From Pseudomonas parakoreensis (lineage in GTDB: Bacteria > Pseudomonadota > Gammaproteobacteria > Pseudomonadales > Pseudomonadaceae), in contig NZ_BQHY01000006.1 in the NCBI RefSeq assembly GCF_021602155.1, positions 62,001 to 126,000 of the forward strand: a stretch of DNA of 64,000 bases. Reading direction: 5' to 3'. The stretch's first letter is position 1. Each line of letters opens with the position of its first letter. Under the pieces are notes generated by a model. That model was given only the letters and a program-made list of their open reading frames with translations, ran no database searches and was not told the origin of the DNA. Below, in pieces: positions 46,019 through 55,335 of the stretch. The translations under genes were made by a program, and so were the position numbers.

Positions 46019-46028
46019 TTTTCAACCC

Positions 46029-46058
46029 CGCAGGAGCTGCCGCAGGCTGCGATCTTTT
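46029..46058. repeat. single REP arm (GATCGCAGCC family)
   Basis: One arm only (CAGGAGCTGCCGCAGGCTGC then GATCTTTTGATC), between the symporter and the GntR regulator; no partner arm nearby. Confidence 0.8.
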
Positions 46059-46102
46059 GATCTTGTTTGCGGCATCCCCTATGGGCTTACGGAGCTAGAC
46101 AA

Positions 46103-46807
46103 GTGATCACCACATCAACCGTCGTCAACTCAGTCGTAGAAAAACTGCGCGCCGCCCTCGCCCGTGGTCAGTGGCGCTCCGGCGACATGCTGCCGGGCCA
46201 GCGCGAACTGGCCGAACAACTGGGCATCAGCCGTCCGAGCCTGCGCGAAGCGGTGATCGTTCTGGAGACCCTGGGCCTGGTCCGTTCGATGCCGGGCAAA
46301 GGCGTGGTAGTGCTCGACGCCCAGCTCAGTGACAGCCAGAGCCACGACAGCGCGGTCGCCGGCGCCAGCCTCGAAGACGTGCTGCAACTGCGCTACACCC
46401 TTGAGCCGTTCATTGTCGGCCTGGTCGCGCAGTCGATCAGCAGCAAAGAGGTCGGGCAGTTGCGCCTGACCTTGATGGACATGCGCGAAGCCCTTGACGC
46501 GGGCGACAGCGAAGCCGGCGTCAGCGCCTACATCGCCTTCCACGAAGAGCTGTTCACCCTGACCTCGAACCCGATTTTCCAGAGCGTGGTGCAACAGACC
46601 AGCAATGCCCTCAAGCAAAGCGCCGAAGTGCTGCGCAATTCGCCCGAGCATCTGGCCGAGCGCCTGGAAGAAAACGAAGCGGTGGTGCGCGCGATCCGCA
46701 GCAAGAACAGTGCTCAGGCCAGCGCCGAAATGCGTCGGCACATCCTGCGCGAAGGCCAGCGGATGGGCATCGAACTGAATATCCCGGAAGACAACCTCAG
46801 CCACTGA
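46103..46807 (+). CDS. GntR/FadR-family (FCD) transcriptional regulator
   Basis: Regulator of 234 residues: an N-terminal winged helix (GDMLPGQRELAEQLGISRPSLREAVIVLETLGLV) and a C-terminal all-helical FCD ligand domain with metal-binding-type residues (DMREALDAGD, HEELF, H in MRRHILREGQ). The GTG at 46103 is chosen because GGAG lies 8 bases before it; the frame opens at 46067 inside the repeat tail. FCD regulators commonly sense organic acids, which would suit the adjacent symporter. It lies 24 bases before the next regulator. Confidence 0.85.
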   Translation: MITTSTVVNSVVEKLRAALARGQWRSGDMLPGQRELAEQLGISRPSLREAVIVLETLGLVRSMPGKGVVVLDAQLSDSQSHDSAVAGASLEDVLQLRYTLEPFIVGLVAQSISSKEVGQLRLTLMDMREALDAGDSEAGVSAYIAFHEELFTLTSNPIFQSVVQQTSNALKQSAEVLRNSPEHLAERLEENEAVVRAIRSKNSAQASAEMRRHILREGQRMGIELNIPEDNLSH

Positions 46808-46830
46808 ATGCTTCACACTGGAGACCGGCC

Positions 46831-47541
46831 ATGAACAGTCTTGCCACGTCGCCGCACACTCGTCAGATGTCGGCACCTCTGCCCTTCTCCCGCCTGCGAG
46901 CGCCGGCAGATGCTCTGTACCCGCGGCTGTTCGAGGCGATTCTGGACCGGCGAATCGACCCGGCCAGCCGTTTCACCGAAGACAGCCTCAAGCAGATGTT
47001 TGGCGTCAGCCGCGCCGATGTACGCCGGGTACTGACGCAGTTGTCCCATGAGCAGGTGATTGTGCTGCGTGCCAATCATCGGCCGCGGGTCGCCGCACCG
47101 GATGCAGAACAGACCCGACAAACCCTGCACGCTCGGCGCCTGACCGAAGCGACGCTGGTGCGTCTGGCTTGTCAGAATGCGTCAGCGGAGGGTTTGAAAC
47201 GCTTGCGCACGCTGGTCGAACGCGAACGCCTGGCCGTGGTTCAGGAGCGGCGTGCGGCGGCAATTCGTTTGTCCGGAGAGTTTCATCTGCAGTTGGCACA
47301 GATGGCGGGGAATGCACCGTTGGCGCATTTCCTTGGCAGCCTGGTGCCGTTGACGTCGCTGGCGATTGCGCGGTGTCAGCACCAGACGCATAGTTGTTGC
47401 GCATGGCAGGAGCATTTGGCGCTGCTTGAGGCGGTTGAATGTGGAGATGGGGTCAAGGCCAGTCTACTGATAAACCGGCATTTGGATGATCTGGAGCAGA
47501 CGCTGCTGGAGCCAACCGTCAAGCATTGCGTTGTCGGTTGA
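46831..47541 (+). CDS. second GntR-family (FCD-like) regulator
   Basis: Regulator of 236 residues. An N-terminal winged helix (FTEDSLKQMFGVSRADVRRVLTQLSHEQVIVL) is preceded by a 30-residue tail. The helical C-terminal domain is FCD-like (GEFHLQLAQMAGNAPLAHFLGSLVPLTSLAI, then a HQTHSCCAWQEH segment with His and Cys). It differs clearly from the preceding FCD regulator, so the pair is not a recent duplication. It is probably cotranscribed with it. Confidence 0.83.
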   Translation: MNSLATSPHTRQMSAPLPFSRLRAPADALYPRLFEAILDRRIDPASRFTEDSLKQMFGVSRADVRRVLTQLSHEQVIVLRANHRPRVAAPDAEQTRQTLHARRLTEATLVRLACQNASAEGLKRLRTLVERERLAVVQERRAAAIRLSGEFHLQLAQMAGNAPLAHFLGSLVPLTSLAIARCQHQTHSCCAWQEHLALLEAVECGDGVKASLLINRHLDDLEQTLLEPTVKHCVVG

Positions 47542-47544
47542 ATC

Positions 47545-47638
47545 GCCATCGCGGGCAAGCCCGCTCCCACAGGGTTATTGTCGTTCACAAATCATGTGTA
47601 CACCTGTAAACCTGTGGGAGCGGGCTTGCCCGCGATGG
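47545..47638. repeat. REP-type inverted pair (GTGGGAGC family)
   Basis: CCATCGCGGGCAAGCCCGCT and AGCGGGCTTGCCCGCGATGG around about 50 bases, between convergent genes. Confidence 0.9.
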
Positions 47639-47663
47639 CGTCAGCCCTGACACCGAAGAACCA

Positions 47664-48635
47664 TCAGGCAGAAGCCATTTTGGCAAACCCCGCCCGGATC
47701 TTCTCTTCCGGCAAATCATCGGCAATAAACACGATCACGCTTTCCCGCGCCTCACCCTCGGCCCACTCGGTGTCCCAGTCGAAACCGTAGAGTTTCAGTA
47801 CGCCCTGAAACACCAGCCGGCGATCCTCGCCAGCGATGTTCAACACTCCTTTGTAACGCAGCAATTGCTTGCCGTGCTCTTCCAGCAACTCATTCATGAA
47901 TTCGCTGAGCCGATCGATATCCAGCGGCTGGTCCGTGCGCAGTACCAGGCTGGAGATGCGATCGATGGAAGGCGCCTTGCTCACCGGACGCAGACTGACC
48001 CCGCCACCCAGATCGGCATTGAGGTTGAAACCCCGCACATCAAGCAGTTGCGCCAGATCGATGTTGCCGTGCTCGACCACGCGGATCGGCGCACGGCGGT
48101 TGATCCGCGTCAGGCGTTCGCTCAGTGCATTGAACGTCGGCTCATCCACCAGATCAGTCTTGCTGACCAGCAAGCGGTCGGCAAAACCGATCTGCGCCTG
48201 GGCAATGGTCTGGGTCAAGTGCAGGTCGGCGTGGGCGGCGTCGACCAATGTGATGATGCCGTCGAGCAGATAGCGCTCACGCAATTCTTCGTCGATGAAA
48301 AAGGTTTGCGCCACAGGCGCTGGATCGGCCAGCCCGGTGCATTCGATCACCAGCCGGTCGAAGGCGATTTCGCCGCTGTCCAGGCGTTCGAGCAGCAGGT
48401 ACAGGGCCTTGGTCAGATCAGTGTGAATGGTGCAGCAGACGCAGCCGTTGGCCAGGGTCATGACTTGCACCGGTTCATCGCCGAGCAACTGGGTGTCGAT
48501 GCCGGCGTCGCTGAATTCGTTCTCGATCACGGCGATTTTCAGACCGTGCTCGGCTTTCAGCAGATGGCGCAGCAAGGTGGTCTTGCCGGCACCGAGGAAA
48601 CCGCTGAGTACCGTTACGGGTATGGGAGAAGACAA
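47664..48635 (-). CDS. yjiA: CobW/YjiA family GTPase, probable metal chaperone
   Basis: Protein of 323 residues. P-loop GFLGAGKT at 12-19, the family metal site CVCC at 65-68, switch ECTGLADPAP, and SKTDL as the guanine motif; a CobW C-terminal domain follows (LLRYKGVLNIAGEDRRLVFQGV). It lies in the btsT/cstA-ybdD-yjiA arrangement seen in E. coli (yjiY-yjiX-yjiA) and P. aeruginosa, so the YjiA name fits. The metal is unproven; relatives handle Zn or Co. Separated from the YbdD gene by a REP pair. Confidence 0.88.
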   Translation of the reverse strand: MSSPIPVTVLSGFLGAGKTTLLRHLLKAEHGLKIAVIENEFSDAGIDTQLLGDEPVQVMTLANGCVCCTIHTDLTKALYLLLERLDSGEIAFDRLVIECTGLADPAPVAQTFFIDEELRERYLLDGIITLVDAAHADLHLTQTIAQAQIGFADRLLVSKTDLVDEPTFNALSERLTRINRRAPIRVVEHGNIDLAQLLDVRGFNLNADLGGGVSLRPVSKAPSIDRISSLVLRTDQPLDIDRLSEFMNELLEEHGKQLLRYKGVLNIAGEDRRLVFQGVLKLYGFDWDTEWAEGEARESVIVFIADDLPEEKIRAGFAKMASA

Positions 48636-48678
48636 AACAGATCCCCTTCATAAAATGAATGAACACACAAAAACAAAT

Positions 48679-48768
48679 GTGGGAGCGAGCCTGCTCGCGA
48701 AAGCGGTGTGTCAGTCAAATCATTCATCAACTGACACTCCGTATTCGCGAGCAGGCTCGCTCCCACAG
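48679..48768. repeat. REP-type inverted pair (GTGGGAGC family)
   Basis: TGTGGGAGCGAGCCTGCTCG and CGCGAGCAGGCTCGCTCCCA with a loop of about 45 bases, in the gap between the ybdD-like gene and yjiA. Confidence 0.9.
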
Positions 48769-48798
48769 GGGGGATTGCATCAGCCGCAGGCTGTCAGC

Positions 48799-48996
48799 TC
48801 AACAGCACTTCGGCCCACCCTTGCCACCGTAACGCGCTTCCTGACGCTCGCGAAAGAACATCTCGTAGCTCATCACCGGTTTGTCCGGGTGTTTGGTTTG
48901 CATATGCTCGACGTAGGTGTCGTAGTCGGGCATGCCGACCATCAGGCGCGCGGCCTGACCGAGGTATTTACCGAGGCGACTCAGGTCATTGAACAT
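48799..48996 (-). CDS. YbdD/YjiX family small protein
   Basis: Protein of 65 residues: [37 protein letters not shown]..., with the family block [18 protein letters not shown] and a C-terminal CC. YbdD/YjiX proteins are always found next to CstA/BtsT transporters, and in E. coli are thought to be needed for transport. It starts 15 bases after the transporter gene, so it is cotranscribed with it. Confidence 0.93.
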   Translation of the reverse strand: MFNDLSRLGKYLGQAARLMVGMPDYDTYVEHMQTKHPDKPVMSYEMFFRERQEARYGGKGGPKCC

Positions 48997-49011
48997 GGTG
49001 CAATCCTCTGA

Positions 49012-51078
49012 TTACGCGTCCGGCAGGGCCTGGAATGGTGATTCTTTATCCGTACGCTCTTTTTTGCCCCAAGCGGCAATGCCGACCTTGAGCGCATAGA
49101 ACAGGATGCTGAAGACCACGAACAGGAACAGCGCGGTGAGCGTTGCGTTGGTGTAGGCGTTGAAGATCACGTGCTGCATCTGCTCGACGCTTTTTGCCGG
49201 TGCCAGCACCTGACCATTGGCCAGCGCATCGCTGTATTTCTTGGCCAGCGACAGGAAGCCGATCGCCGGGTTGGCGTCGAACAGCTTGATGAAGCCTGCG
49301 GTGGTGGTGCAGATCAACAGCCAAGTGGCCGGCAACAGGGTGACCCAGATGTAGCGCTGGCGCTTCATCTTGATCAGGACCACGGTGCCGAGCATCAGCG
49401 CGATACCCGCCAGCATCTGGTTGGAGATACCGAACAGCGGCCACAGGGTGTTGATGCCGCCCAGTGGATCGATCACGCCCTGATACAGCAACCAGCCCCA
49501 CATCGCCACACAGCCGGCGGTGGCGATCAGGTTGGCGGTCCAGGATTCGGTACGTTTCAGCGCTGGCACGAAGGAGCCGAGCAGATCCTGCAGCATGAAG
49601 CGCCCGGCACGGGTGCCGGCGTCCACAGCGGTCAGGATGAACAGTGCTTCGAACAGGATCGCGAAGTGGTACCAGAACGCCATGGTGTTCTCACCCGGCA
49701 GCACACTGTGCAGGATCTGCGCGATACCGACCGCCAGGGTCGGCGCACCGCCGGCACGGGCCAGGATGGTGGTTTCGCCGATGTCATGGGCCACGGCTTG
49801 CAGGGCTTCCGGGGTAATTGCAAAGCCCCAGTTGCTGACTGCGGTTGCCACGGCCACCACGTCACCGCCGACCACGGCGGCCGGGCTGTTCATCGCGAAG
49901 TACACGCCCGGCTCGATCACCGAAGCGGCAACCATCGCCATGATCGCCACAAACGATTCCATCAGCATGCCGCCGTAACCGATGTAACGGGCGTTGGTTT
50001 CGTTATCCAGCAGCTTCGGCGTGGTGCCCGACGAGATCAGTGCGTGGAAACCGGATACTGCACCGCACGCGATGGTGATGAACAGGAACGGGAACAGACC
50101 GCCCTTCCACACCGGGCCGGTGCCGTCGACGAACTGGGTCAGCGCCGGCATTTTCAGCTCGGGCATGGTCACCAGAATACCGATCGCCAGAGCGATGATG
50201 GTGCCGATCTTGAGGAACGTCGACAGGTAGTCGCGTGGCGCGAGAATCAGCCACACCGGCAACACGGCGGCGACAAAGCCATAACCGATCAGCATCCATG
50301 TGATTTGCACACCGGTGAAACTGAAAGCCTTGGCCCACACCGGATCAGCGGCAATCTGCCCACCGAGCCAGATCGAACCGAGCAGCAGCAACACGCCGAT
50401 GACCGAGATTTCGCCGATGCGACCCGGGCGGATGTAGCGCATGTAGATGCCCATGAACATCGCGATCGGGATGGTCGCCATCACGGTAAAGATGCCCCAC
50501 GGGCTCTCGGCCAAGGCCTTGACCACGATTAGCGCCAGCACCGCAAGGATGATGATCATGATCAGGAAGCAGCCGAACAGGGCGATGGTGCCGGGGATGC
50601 GGCCCATTTCTTCACGGACCATGTCGCCCAGGGAACGGCCGTTGCGCCGGGTCGACATGAACAGGACCATGAAGTCCTGCACCGCGCCCGCCAGTACCAC
50701 CCCGGCAATCAGCCACAACGTGCCGGGCAGGTAGCCCATCTGCGCCGCCAATACCGGGCCGACCAGAGGTCCTGCGCCGGCGATCGCGGCGAAGTGGTGA
50801 CCGAAAAGAATGTGTTTGTTGGTCGGCACGTAGTCCAGACCGTCGTTGTTGAGCACGGCGGGGGTGGCCCGACGCGGATCCAGTTGCATCACCTTGTTGG
50901 CGATGAACAGGCTGTAGTAACGGTACGCAACCAGATAAATGGCCACCGCCGCGACCACGATCCACAAGGCGTTGATCGCCTCTCCTCGGCGCAATGCCAC
51001 TACGCCCAGGGCGCACGCTCCTACGATTGCCAGCACTAGCCAGGGTAAGTGGCGTAGCAGGCTATTATTATTTTTCAT
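49012..51078 (-). CDS. CstA/BtsT carbon-starvation (pyruvate/peptide) transporter
   Basis: Polytopic membrane protein of 688 residues with about 16-18 helices, family CstA. Family segments include ATPAVLNNDGLDYVPTNKHILFGHHFAAIAGAGPLVGPVLAAQMG and SRRNGRSLGDM-like STRRNGRSLGDMVREEMG. Relatives import pyruvate (BtsT, CstA) or peptides, and are induced by starvation. The start ATG 51078 is chosen because it gives MKNNNSLLRHLPWLVLAI; the frame extension to 51150 is not family-like. Whether it is BtsT or CstA sensu stricto cannot be settled from sequence alone. Confidence 0.9.
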   Translation of the reverse strand: MKNNNSLLRHLPWLVLAIVGACALGVVALRRGEAINALWIVVAAVAIYLVAYRYYSLFIANKVMQLDPRRATPAVLNNDGLDYVPTNKHILFGHHFAAIAGAGPLVGPVLAAQMGYLPGTLWLIAGVVLAGAVQDFMVLFMSTRRNGRSLGDMVREEMGRIPGTIALFGCFLIMIIILAVLALIVVKALAESPWGIFTVMATIPIAMFMGIYMRYIRPGRIGEISVIGVLLLLGSIWLGGQIAADPVWAKAFSFTGVQITWMLIGYGFVAAVLPVWLILAPRDYLSTFLKIGTIIALAIGILVTMPELKMPALTQFVDGTGPVWKGGLFPFLFITIACGAVSGFHALISSGTTPKLLDNETNARYIGYGGMLMESFVAIMAMVAASVIEPGVYFAMNSPAAVVGGDVVAVATAVSNWGFAITPEALQAVAHDIGETTILARAGGAPTLAVGIAQILHSVLPGENTMAFWYHFAILFEALFILTAVDAGTRAGRFMLQDLLGSFVPALKRTESWTANLIATAGCVAMWGWLLYQGVIDPLGGINTLWPLFGISNQMLAGIALMLGTVVLIKMKRQRYIWVTLLPATWLLICTTTAGFIKLFDANPAIGFLSLAKKYSDALANGQVLAPAKSVEQMQHVIFNAYTNATLTALFLFVVFSILFYALKVGIAAWGKKERTDKESPFQALPDA

Positions 51079-51237
51079 TTTATTATTCCAGCCAGGGTGG
51101 ACAAGAAAGACAGCCACCCCGAGTTTAGCGCTTACGGCGCCAAAGGCCATACCCCGACGTTGGTCTAGACGCCTTGTCGATTGGCAGTCACCCGCCGGTC
51201 GGGTCTATAGTCAGCGAACGCTTCCGAGGATTGCGCC

Positions 51238-51606
51238 ATGAGCGAACACCCAGCCAATCGCCGTCGCTTCAAACGTATTGCGTTCGATGCCAGAACCGAG
51301 CTGAGTCAAGGCCAGTTCATCTGGCCGGTGAAATTGATCGATCTGTCCCTCAAGGGGCTGCTGATCGAGCGGCCGGAACCTTGGCTGGGGGACAAGGAAC
51401 AGGATTTCTTCGTCGACATTCATCTGAGCGATGATGTGGATATCCAGATGGATGTGCATCTGGCCCATGAGGATCACGGGCAACTGGGGTTTGTCTGCCG
51501 GCATATCAGCCTGGAATCGATCCAACGCTTGCGGCGGTTGATCGAGCTCAACCTGGCTGACGAAGCCGAGCTTGAACGCGAACTGGGCGCACTGATCGAA
51601 ATCTAG
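51238..51606 (+). CDS. mapZ: PilZ-domain c-di-GMP receptor, MapZ-like
   Basis: Single PilZ domain of 122 residues. The c-di-GMP signature is complete: the arginine-rich RRRFKR at 8-13 and DLSLKG at 35-40. Size and position (next to radA) match P. aeruginosa PA4608, MapZ, which binds the chemotaxis methyltransferase CheR1 and couples c-di-GMP to chemotaxis. This function is inferred by orthology. It lies about 10 kb from morA, another c-di-GMP gene, in the same window. Confidence 0.88.
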   Translation: MSEHPANRRRFKRIAFDARTELSQGQFIWPVKLIDLSLKGLLIERPEPWLGDKEQDFFVDIHLSDDVDIQMDVHLAHEDHGQLGFVCRHISLESIQRLRRLIELNLADEAELERELGALIEI

Positions 51607-51621
51607 AAACCACTACAAATC

Positions 51622-51716
51622 CCTGTGGGAGCGGGCTTGCCCGCGAAGAGGCCGTGTCAGTCGACATTGATTTCGACTGACGCACCGCTTTCGCGGGCAA
51701 GCCCGCTCCCACAGGG
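51622..51716. repeat. REP-type inverted pair (GTGGGAGC family)
   Basis: CCTGTGGGAGCGGGCTTGCC and GGCAAGCCCGCTCCCACAGG about 50 bases apart, between the convergent mapZ and radA. Confidence 0.92.
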
Positions 51717-51736
51717 TATGTGGCGTATCTGAAAGA

Positions 51737-53104
51737 TTATTCGAACAATGCGTCGAGCGCCTGTTCGAGGCGGGTCACGGCAATGATCTGCAGCCCCGCC
51801 GGCGCCTCTTTCGGCGCATTGCCTTTGGGCACAATCGCGCGTTTGAAGCCATGCTTGGCCGCTTCCTTCAAGCGCTCCTGACCGCTCGGCACCGGGCGCA
51901 CCTCGCCAGACAAACCGACTTCGCCAAACACCAACAGATCATGCGGCAACGGCCGGTTGCGCAGGCTCGACATCACCGCCGCCATCAAGGCCAGGTCGGA
52001 CGCGGTTTCCAGCACCTTCACCCCGCCGACCACGTTGAGGAACACGTCCTGATCGTGAGTCGGAATGCCGCCGTGGCGGTGCAATACCGCCAGCAACATC
52101 GCCAAACGGTTCTGGTCCAGACCCAGCGTAACCCGACGCGGGTTGGCCAGATGGCTGTCATCCACCAGCGCCTGGACTTCCACCAGCATCGGCCGGGTGC
52201 CTTCCCACGTGGCCATGACTACGCTGCCCGGGACTTCCTCCTGGGCACGGGTGAGAAAAATCGCCGACGGGTTGGAGACTTCTTTCAGGCCCTTGTCGGT
52301 CATGCCGAAGACGCCGAGTTCGTTGACCGCGCCGAAACGGTTTTTCACCGCCCGCAGCAAACGCAAACGCCCGTCCGATTCGCCTTCGAAATACAGCACG
52401 GTGTCGACCATATGCTCCAGAACTCGCGGGCCGGCGAGCGCGCCTTCCTTGGTGACGTGGCCGACGAGAAAAATCGCCGTGCCGCTCTGCTTGGCATACC
52501 GCACCAGCAACGCCGCACTCTCACGCACTTGAGATACGCCACCCGGAGCAGATTGCAGCTGTTCGGTGAAAATGGTCTGAATCGAGTCGATCACCATCAC
52601 CTTGGGCTTTTCCTGGCGGGCGGTGGCGATGATGGTTTCGATGCAGGTTTCGGTCATCACCCGCAGTTGATCCTGCGGCAGTCCGAGACGACGGGCACGC
52701 ATGGCCACTTGTTGCTGGGATTCTTCGCCGGTGACGTACAGCGCCGGCATGCTCTTGGCGAGATTGCACAGTGTCTGCAACAGGATCGTCGACTTGCCGA
52801 TGCCCGGGTCACCGCCGATCAATACCACCGAGCCGTCGACCAGACCGCCACCCAGGACCCGGTCCAGCTCACCGGACGCGGTAGAGAAACGCGGAATCTC
52901 TTCGATGCTGACTTCGGCCAGGGTCTTGATCTGCGCCTGCTGCCCGGCCCAGCCGGTACGCCCCGTGGGCGCCGTGGCGCCGCCGCTCTCGATCATGGTT
53001 TCGGTCAGGGTGTTCCAGGCGCCGCACTCGCCGCACTGGCCCGCCCATTTGGGAAAGGTTGCGCCGCATTCGGTGCAGCCGTACATGCGCTTGGCCTTGG
53101 CCAT
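51737..53104 (-). CDS. radA: RadA (Sms), DNA repair branch-migration protein
   Basis: Protein of 455 residues. An N-terminal zinc finger has Cys at 10, 13, 24 and 27. A RecA-like core has Walker A GGDPGIGKST and the RadA KNRFG motif (VKNRFGAVNELGVF), and the C-terminal Lon-like domain follows. It aids recombination intermediates. The ATG at 53104 is the family start; the frame upstream to 53221 overlaps ankB and is not conserved. Confidence 0.96.
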   Translation of the reverse strand: MAKAKRMYGCTECGATFPKWAGQCGECGAWNTLTETMIESGGATAPTGRTGWAGQQAQIKTLAEVSIEEIPRFSTASGELDRVLGGGLVDGSVVLIGGDPGIGKSTILLQTLCNLAKSMPALYVTGEESQQQVAMRARRLGLPQDQLRVMTETCIETIIATARQEKPKVMVIDSIQTIFTEQLQSAPGGVSQVRESAALLVRYAKQSGTAIFLVGHVTKEGALAGPRVLEHMVDTVLYFEGESDGRLRLLRAVKNRFGAVNELGVFGMTDKGLKEVSNPSAIFLTRAQEEVPGSVVMATWEGTRPMLVEVQALVDDSHLANPRRVTLGLDQNRLAMLLAVLHRHGGIPTHDQDVFLNVVGGVKVLETASDLALMAAVMSSLRNRPLPHDLLVFGEVGLSGEVRPVPSGQERLKEAAKHGFKRAIVPKGNAPKEAPAGLQIIAVTRLEQALDALFE

Positions 53105-53147
53105 CTGGATCCCCCGGCAAAAACCGCGATGATAACGCAGCCACCGC

Positions 53148-53684
53148 TCAGCGCGGCACGGCGGTGCGGATTTCGCCGTTGGCCAGACGCGCGGCGCTAT
53201 TGCCCAGCGGATCCTCGGCATTGAGGTCGGCGCCCTTGGCCTTGAGCGCGTCGAGCAGTTCGATGCGCTTGAACAACCCGGCGTACATCGCCGCAGTCTG
53301 GCCGGCGCCGTTGCGTTGATCGGGGCTGCAATCGGTGGCCATCAGTCGCCGGGCGATCTGCATCTCGCCCTTGAAGATCGCGCCCATCAGCGCCGTATTG
53401 CCGCGTTGATCCTGTGCACAGGCATCAGCCCCCGCCGCCAGCAATTGTTCAACTGCCGCCCCCTGGCCGTGGTACGCCGCCAGAATCAGTGCGGTGTAGC
53501 CCTTGCTGTCGCGGGTATCGAGGGAATAACCGGACTCGATGAAGGTCTCGAGCATCGGCACATCACCACGCCGGGCGGCATCGAAGTAGTAATCCTGCAA
53601 CTGGGCCTTGATCGCCTCGGGGTTCTGTTCGGCCACCGCAGTCAACGACAAGCAACCGAGCAACAGTAAAAGGAAGGGACGCAT
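53148..53684 (-). CDS. ankB: AnkB, periplasmic ankyrin-repeat protein
   Basis: Protein of 178 residues with a signal peptide (MRPFLLLLLGCLSLTAVA/EQ) and about four ankyrin repeats: RRGDVPMLETFIESGYSLDTRDSKGYTALILAAYHG, GAAVEQLLAAGADACAQDQRGNTALMGAIFKG, and so on. In P. aeruginosa AnkB is needed for full activity of the catalase KatB, possibly as a periplasmic scaffold. Here it sits 59 bases downstream of katB on the same strand, separated by a hairpin. Confidence 0.93.
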   Translation of the reverse strand: MRPFLLLLLGCLSLTAVAEQNPEAIKAQLQDYYFDAARRGDVPMLETFIESGYSLDTRDSKGYTALILAAYHGQGAAVEQLLAAGADACAQDQRGNTALMGAIFKGEMQIARRLMATDCSPDQRNGAGQTAAMYAGLFKRIELLDALKAKGADLNAEDPLGNSAARLANGEIRTAVPR

Positions 53685-53704
53685 AAATGCTCTCCTGGGC
53701 AGAA

Positions 53705-53725
53705 CGGGGCCTGCATCAGGCCCCG
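53705..53725 (-). terminator. hairpin between katB and ankB
   Basis: Perfect CGGGGCCTG-CAT-CAGGCCCCG palindrome without a T-run; may attenuate or stabilise the katB-ankB message. Confidence 0.5.
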
Positions 53726-53743
53726 CGTTGCATGGCGTCGAGA

Positions 53744-55285
53744 TCAGTCGACCAGTTTCGCTGCCAGCGCCTTGACCCGGCTCAGATCACCCTTGGCCAC
53801 TTTGGTCACGCCGGTGCCGTATTCCGGGTCAGCCTTATAAAGGAAGGACAGGATGATGTGCTTGCTCTCGTCATCGGTGGTCGCCAGCGAGCCGCCGAAA
53901 CTGGCGATCAGGTCCTGACGCTCCTGCTGGCTGAACGAGCGATACAGATCACCGGCCTGCTTGAAGTTCTGCTCGCGCTGAATCTTCGCCTGCTGGGTGC
54001 TGCCGGACAGCGCCAGCTGGCTGTAACGCGCGCTTTGCGGCTCTTCACGCGGTTGCAGGCGACTTGGCTGATAGTTCACGCCAGACTGCGTAGCACCGAA
54101 GTTCAGCGCACCGTCCTGATTGCCATTGTTGACCGCAACTTTCGGCGCATTGATCGGCAGTTGCAGGGCATTGGCACCTAAGCGATACATTTGCGTATCG
54201 GCATAAGAAAACACCCGCCCCTGCAACAAACGATCTTCCGAAGGTTCGATACCCGGCACAACATTGGCCGGCGCCATCGCAACTTGTTCGGTTTCCTGGA
54301 ACACATTGGCCGGATTACGGTTCAACACCATTTGTCCAACTTTTCGCTCAGGAATATTTGGCCAGATCTTGGTAGCGTCCAATGGATCGAAATCAAACTT
54401 GGACAAATCTTGCGGATTTAGCACTTGGATGTACAAGTCCCATTTCGGGAAATCACCCTTGTTAATATGGCTGACCAGATCATTAGTCATATGACTGTAA
54501 TCCTTGCCCTGAACTTTCTCGACTTGTTCAGGTGTCAGGTTTTTGATGCCCTGCAAACTTTTCCAGTGAAACTTCACGTAGTGCACTTCGCCCTTGGCGT
54601 TCACCAACTTGTAGGCATGCACGCCATTACCGTCCATCTCGCGATAACTGGCCGGAGTACCCGAATTGGAATACAACTCGGTCAGCGTGCGGGTCGCTTC
54701 CGGCACGTGGGAGAAAAAGTCGAAACGACGCGAGTCATCGTCCAGGTTGGTACGTGGATCGGGTTTGAAGGCATGAACCATGTCCGGGAACTTGATCGCG
54801 TCGCGAATGAAGAACGTCGGGAAGTTGTTGCCCACCAGATCCCAGTTGCCATCGGCGGTGTAGAACTTGGTGGCAAAACCCCGTGGATCACGCAGGGTTT
54901 CCGGAGAGTGGTTGCCATGCACCACAGCGGAGAAACGCACGAACACCGGTGTGACCTGGCCGGCGGCGAATACTTTGGCCTTGCTCAAATCGCTGAGGTC
55001 GTTAGTCACGGTGAAGGTCCCGTGAGCCCCGGTGCCGCGGGCATGCACCACGCGCTCGGGAATGCGCTCACGGTCAAAACGCTGGAGCTTCTGGATCAGT
55101 TGCACATCCTGCAGCAACACCGGGCCGGTGGCACCGGCGGTCTGCGAATTCTGGTTGTCGCCGACCGCTGCCCCGTTATCCCGGGTCAGGGGTGCAGCGT
55201 GCACGGAGAAGGTCAGCAAGCTGGCGGCCAGCACGCCGAAAGTACGGCGATGGGGAAAAGCCCCCAGTCCAAGAGTGGAATTCAT
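53744..55285 (-). CDS. katB: KatB, catalase with an exported-type N-terminus
   Basis: Heme catalase of 513 residues. Signal peptide about residues 1-30 (ending VHA/APL). Active-site His in RVVHARGTGAHGTF, Asn in GNNFPTFFIRDAIKFPDMVH, and proximal Tyr in the RVFSYADTQMYRLGAN block. It degrades H2O2. katB-ankB is the P. aeruginosa PA4613-PA4612 arrangement and is peroxide-induced through OxyR there. The RBS lies inside a strong hairpin (see regulatory entry). No OxyR site could be confirmed by eye. Confidence 0.94.
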   Translation of the reverse strand: MNSTLGLGAFPHRRTFGVLAASLLTFSVHAAPLTRDNGAAVGDNQNSQTAGATGPVLLQDVQLIQKLQRFDRERIPERVVHARGTGAHGTFTVTNDLSDLSKAKVFAAGQVTPVFVRFSAVVHGNHSPETLRDPRGFATKFYTADGNWDLVGNNFPTFFIRDAIKFPDMVHAFKPDPRTNLDDDSRRFDFFSHVPEATRTLTELYSNSGTPASYREMDGNGVHAYKLVNAKGEVHYVKFHWKSLQGIKNLTPEQVEKVQGKDYSHMTNDLVSHINKGDFPKWDLYIQVLNPQDLSKFDFDPLDATKIWPNIPERKVGQMVLNRNPANVFQETEQVAMAPANVVPGIEPSEDRLLQGRVFSYADTQMYRLGANALQLPINAPKVAVNNGNQDGALNFGATQSGVNYQPSRLQPREEPQSARYSQLALSGSTQQAKIQREQNFKQAGDLYRSFSQQERQDLIASFGGSLATTDDESKHIILSFLYKADPEYGTGVTKVAKGDLSRVKALAAKLVD

Positions 55286-55293
55286 ATCAGGTT

Positions 55294-55335
55294 CCTCTGG
55301 TTTTTTTGGGCGCATCCAGGTGCGCAAACCAGAGG
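55294..55335 (-). promoter_or_regulatory. leader hairpin covering the katB ribosome-binding site
   Basis: On the minus strand CCTCTGGTTT (55326-55335) pairs perfectly with AAACCAGAGG (55294-55303). An inner GCGCA/TGCGC pair (55310-55314 and 55321-55325) stacks on it. The AGAGG of the ribosome-binding site is inside the stem, about 8 bases before the ATG. Confidence 0.6.
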
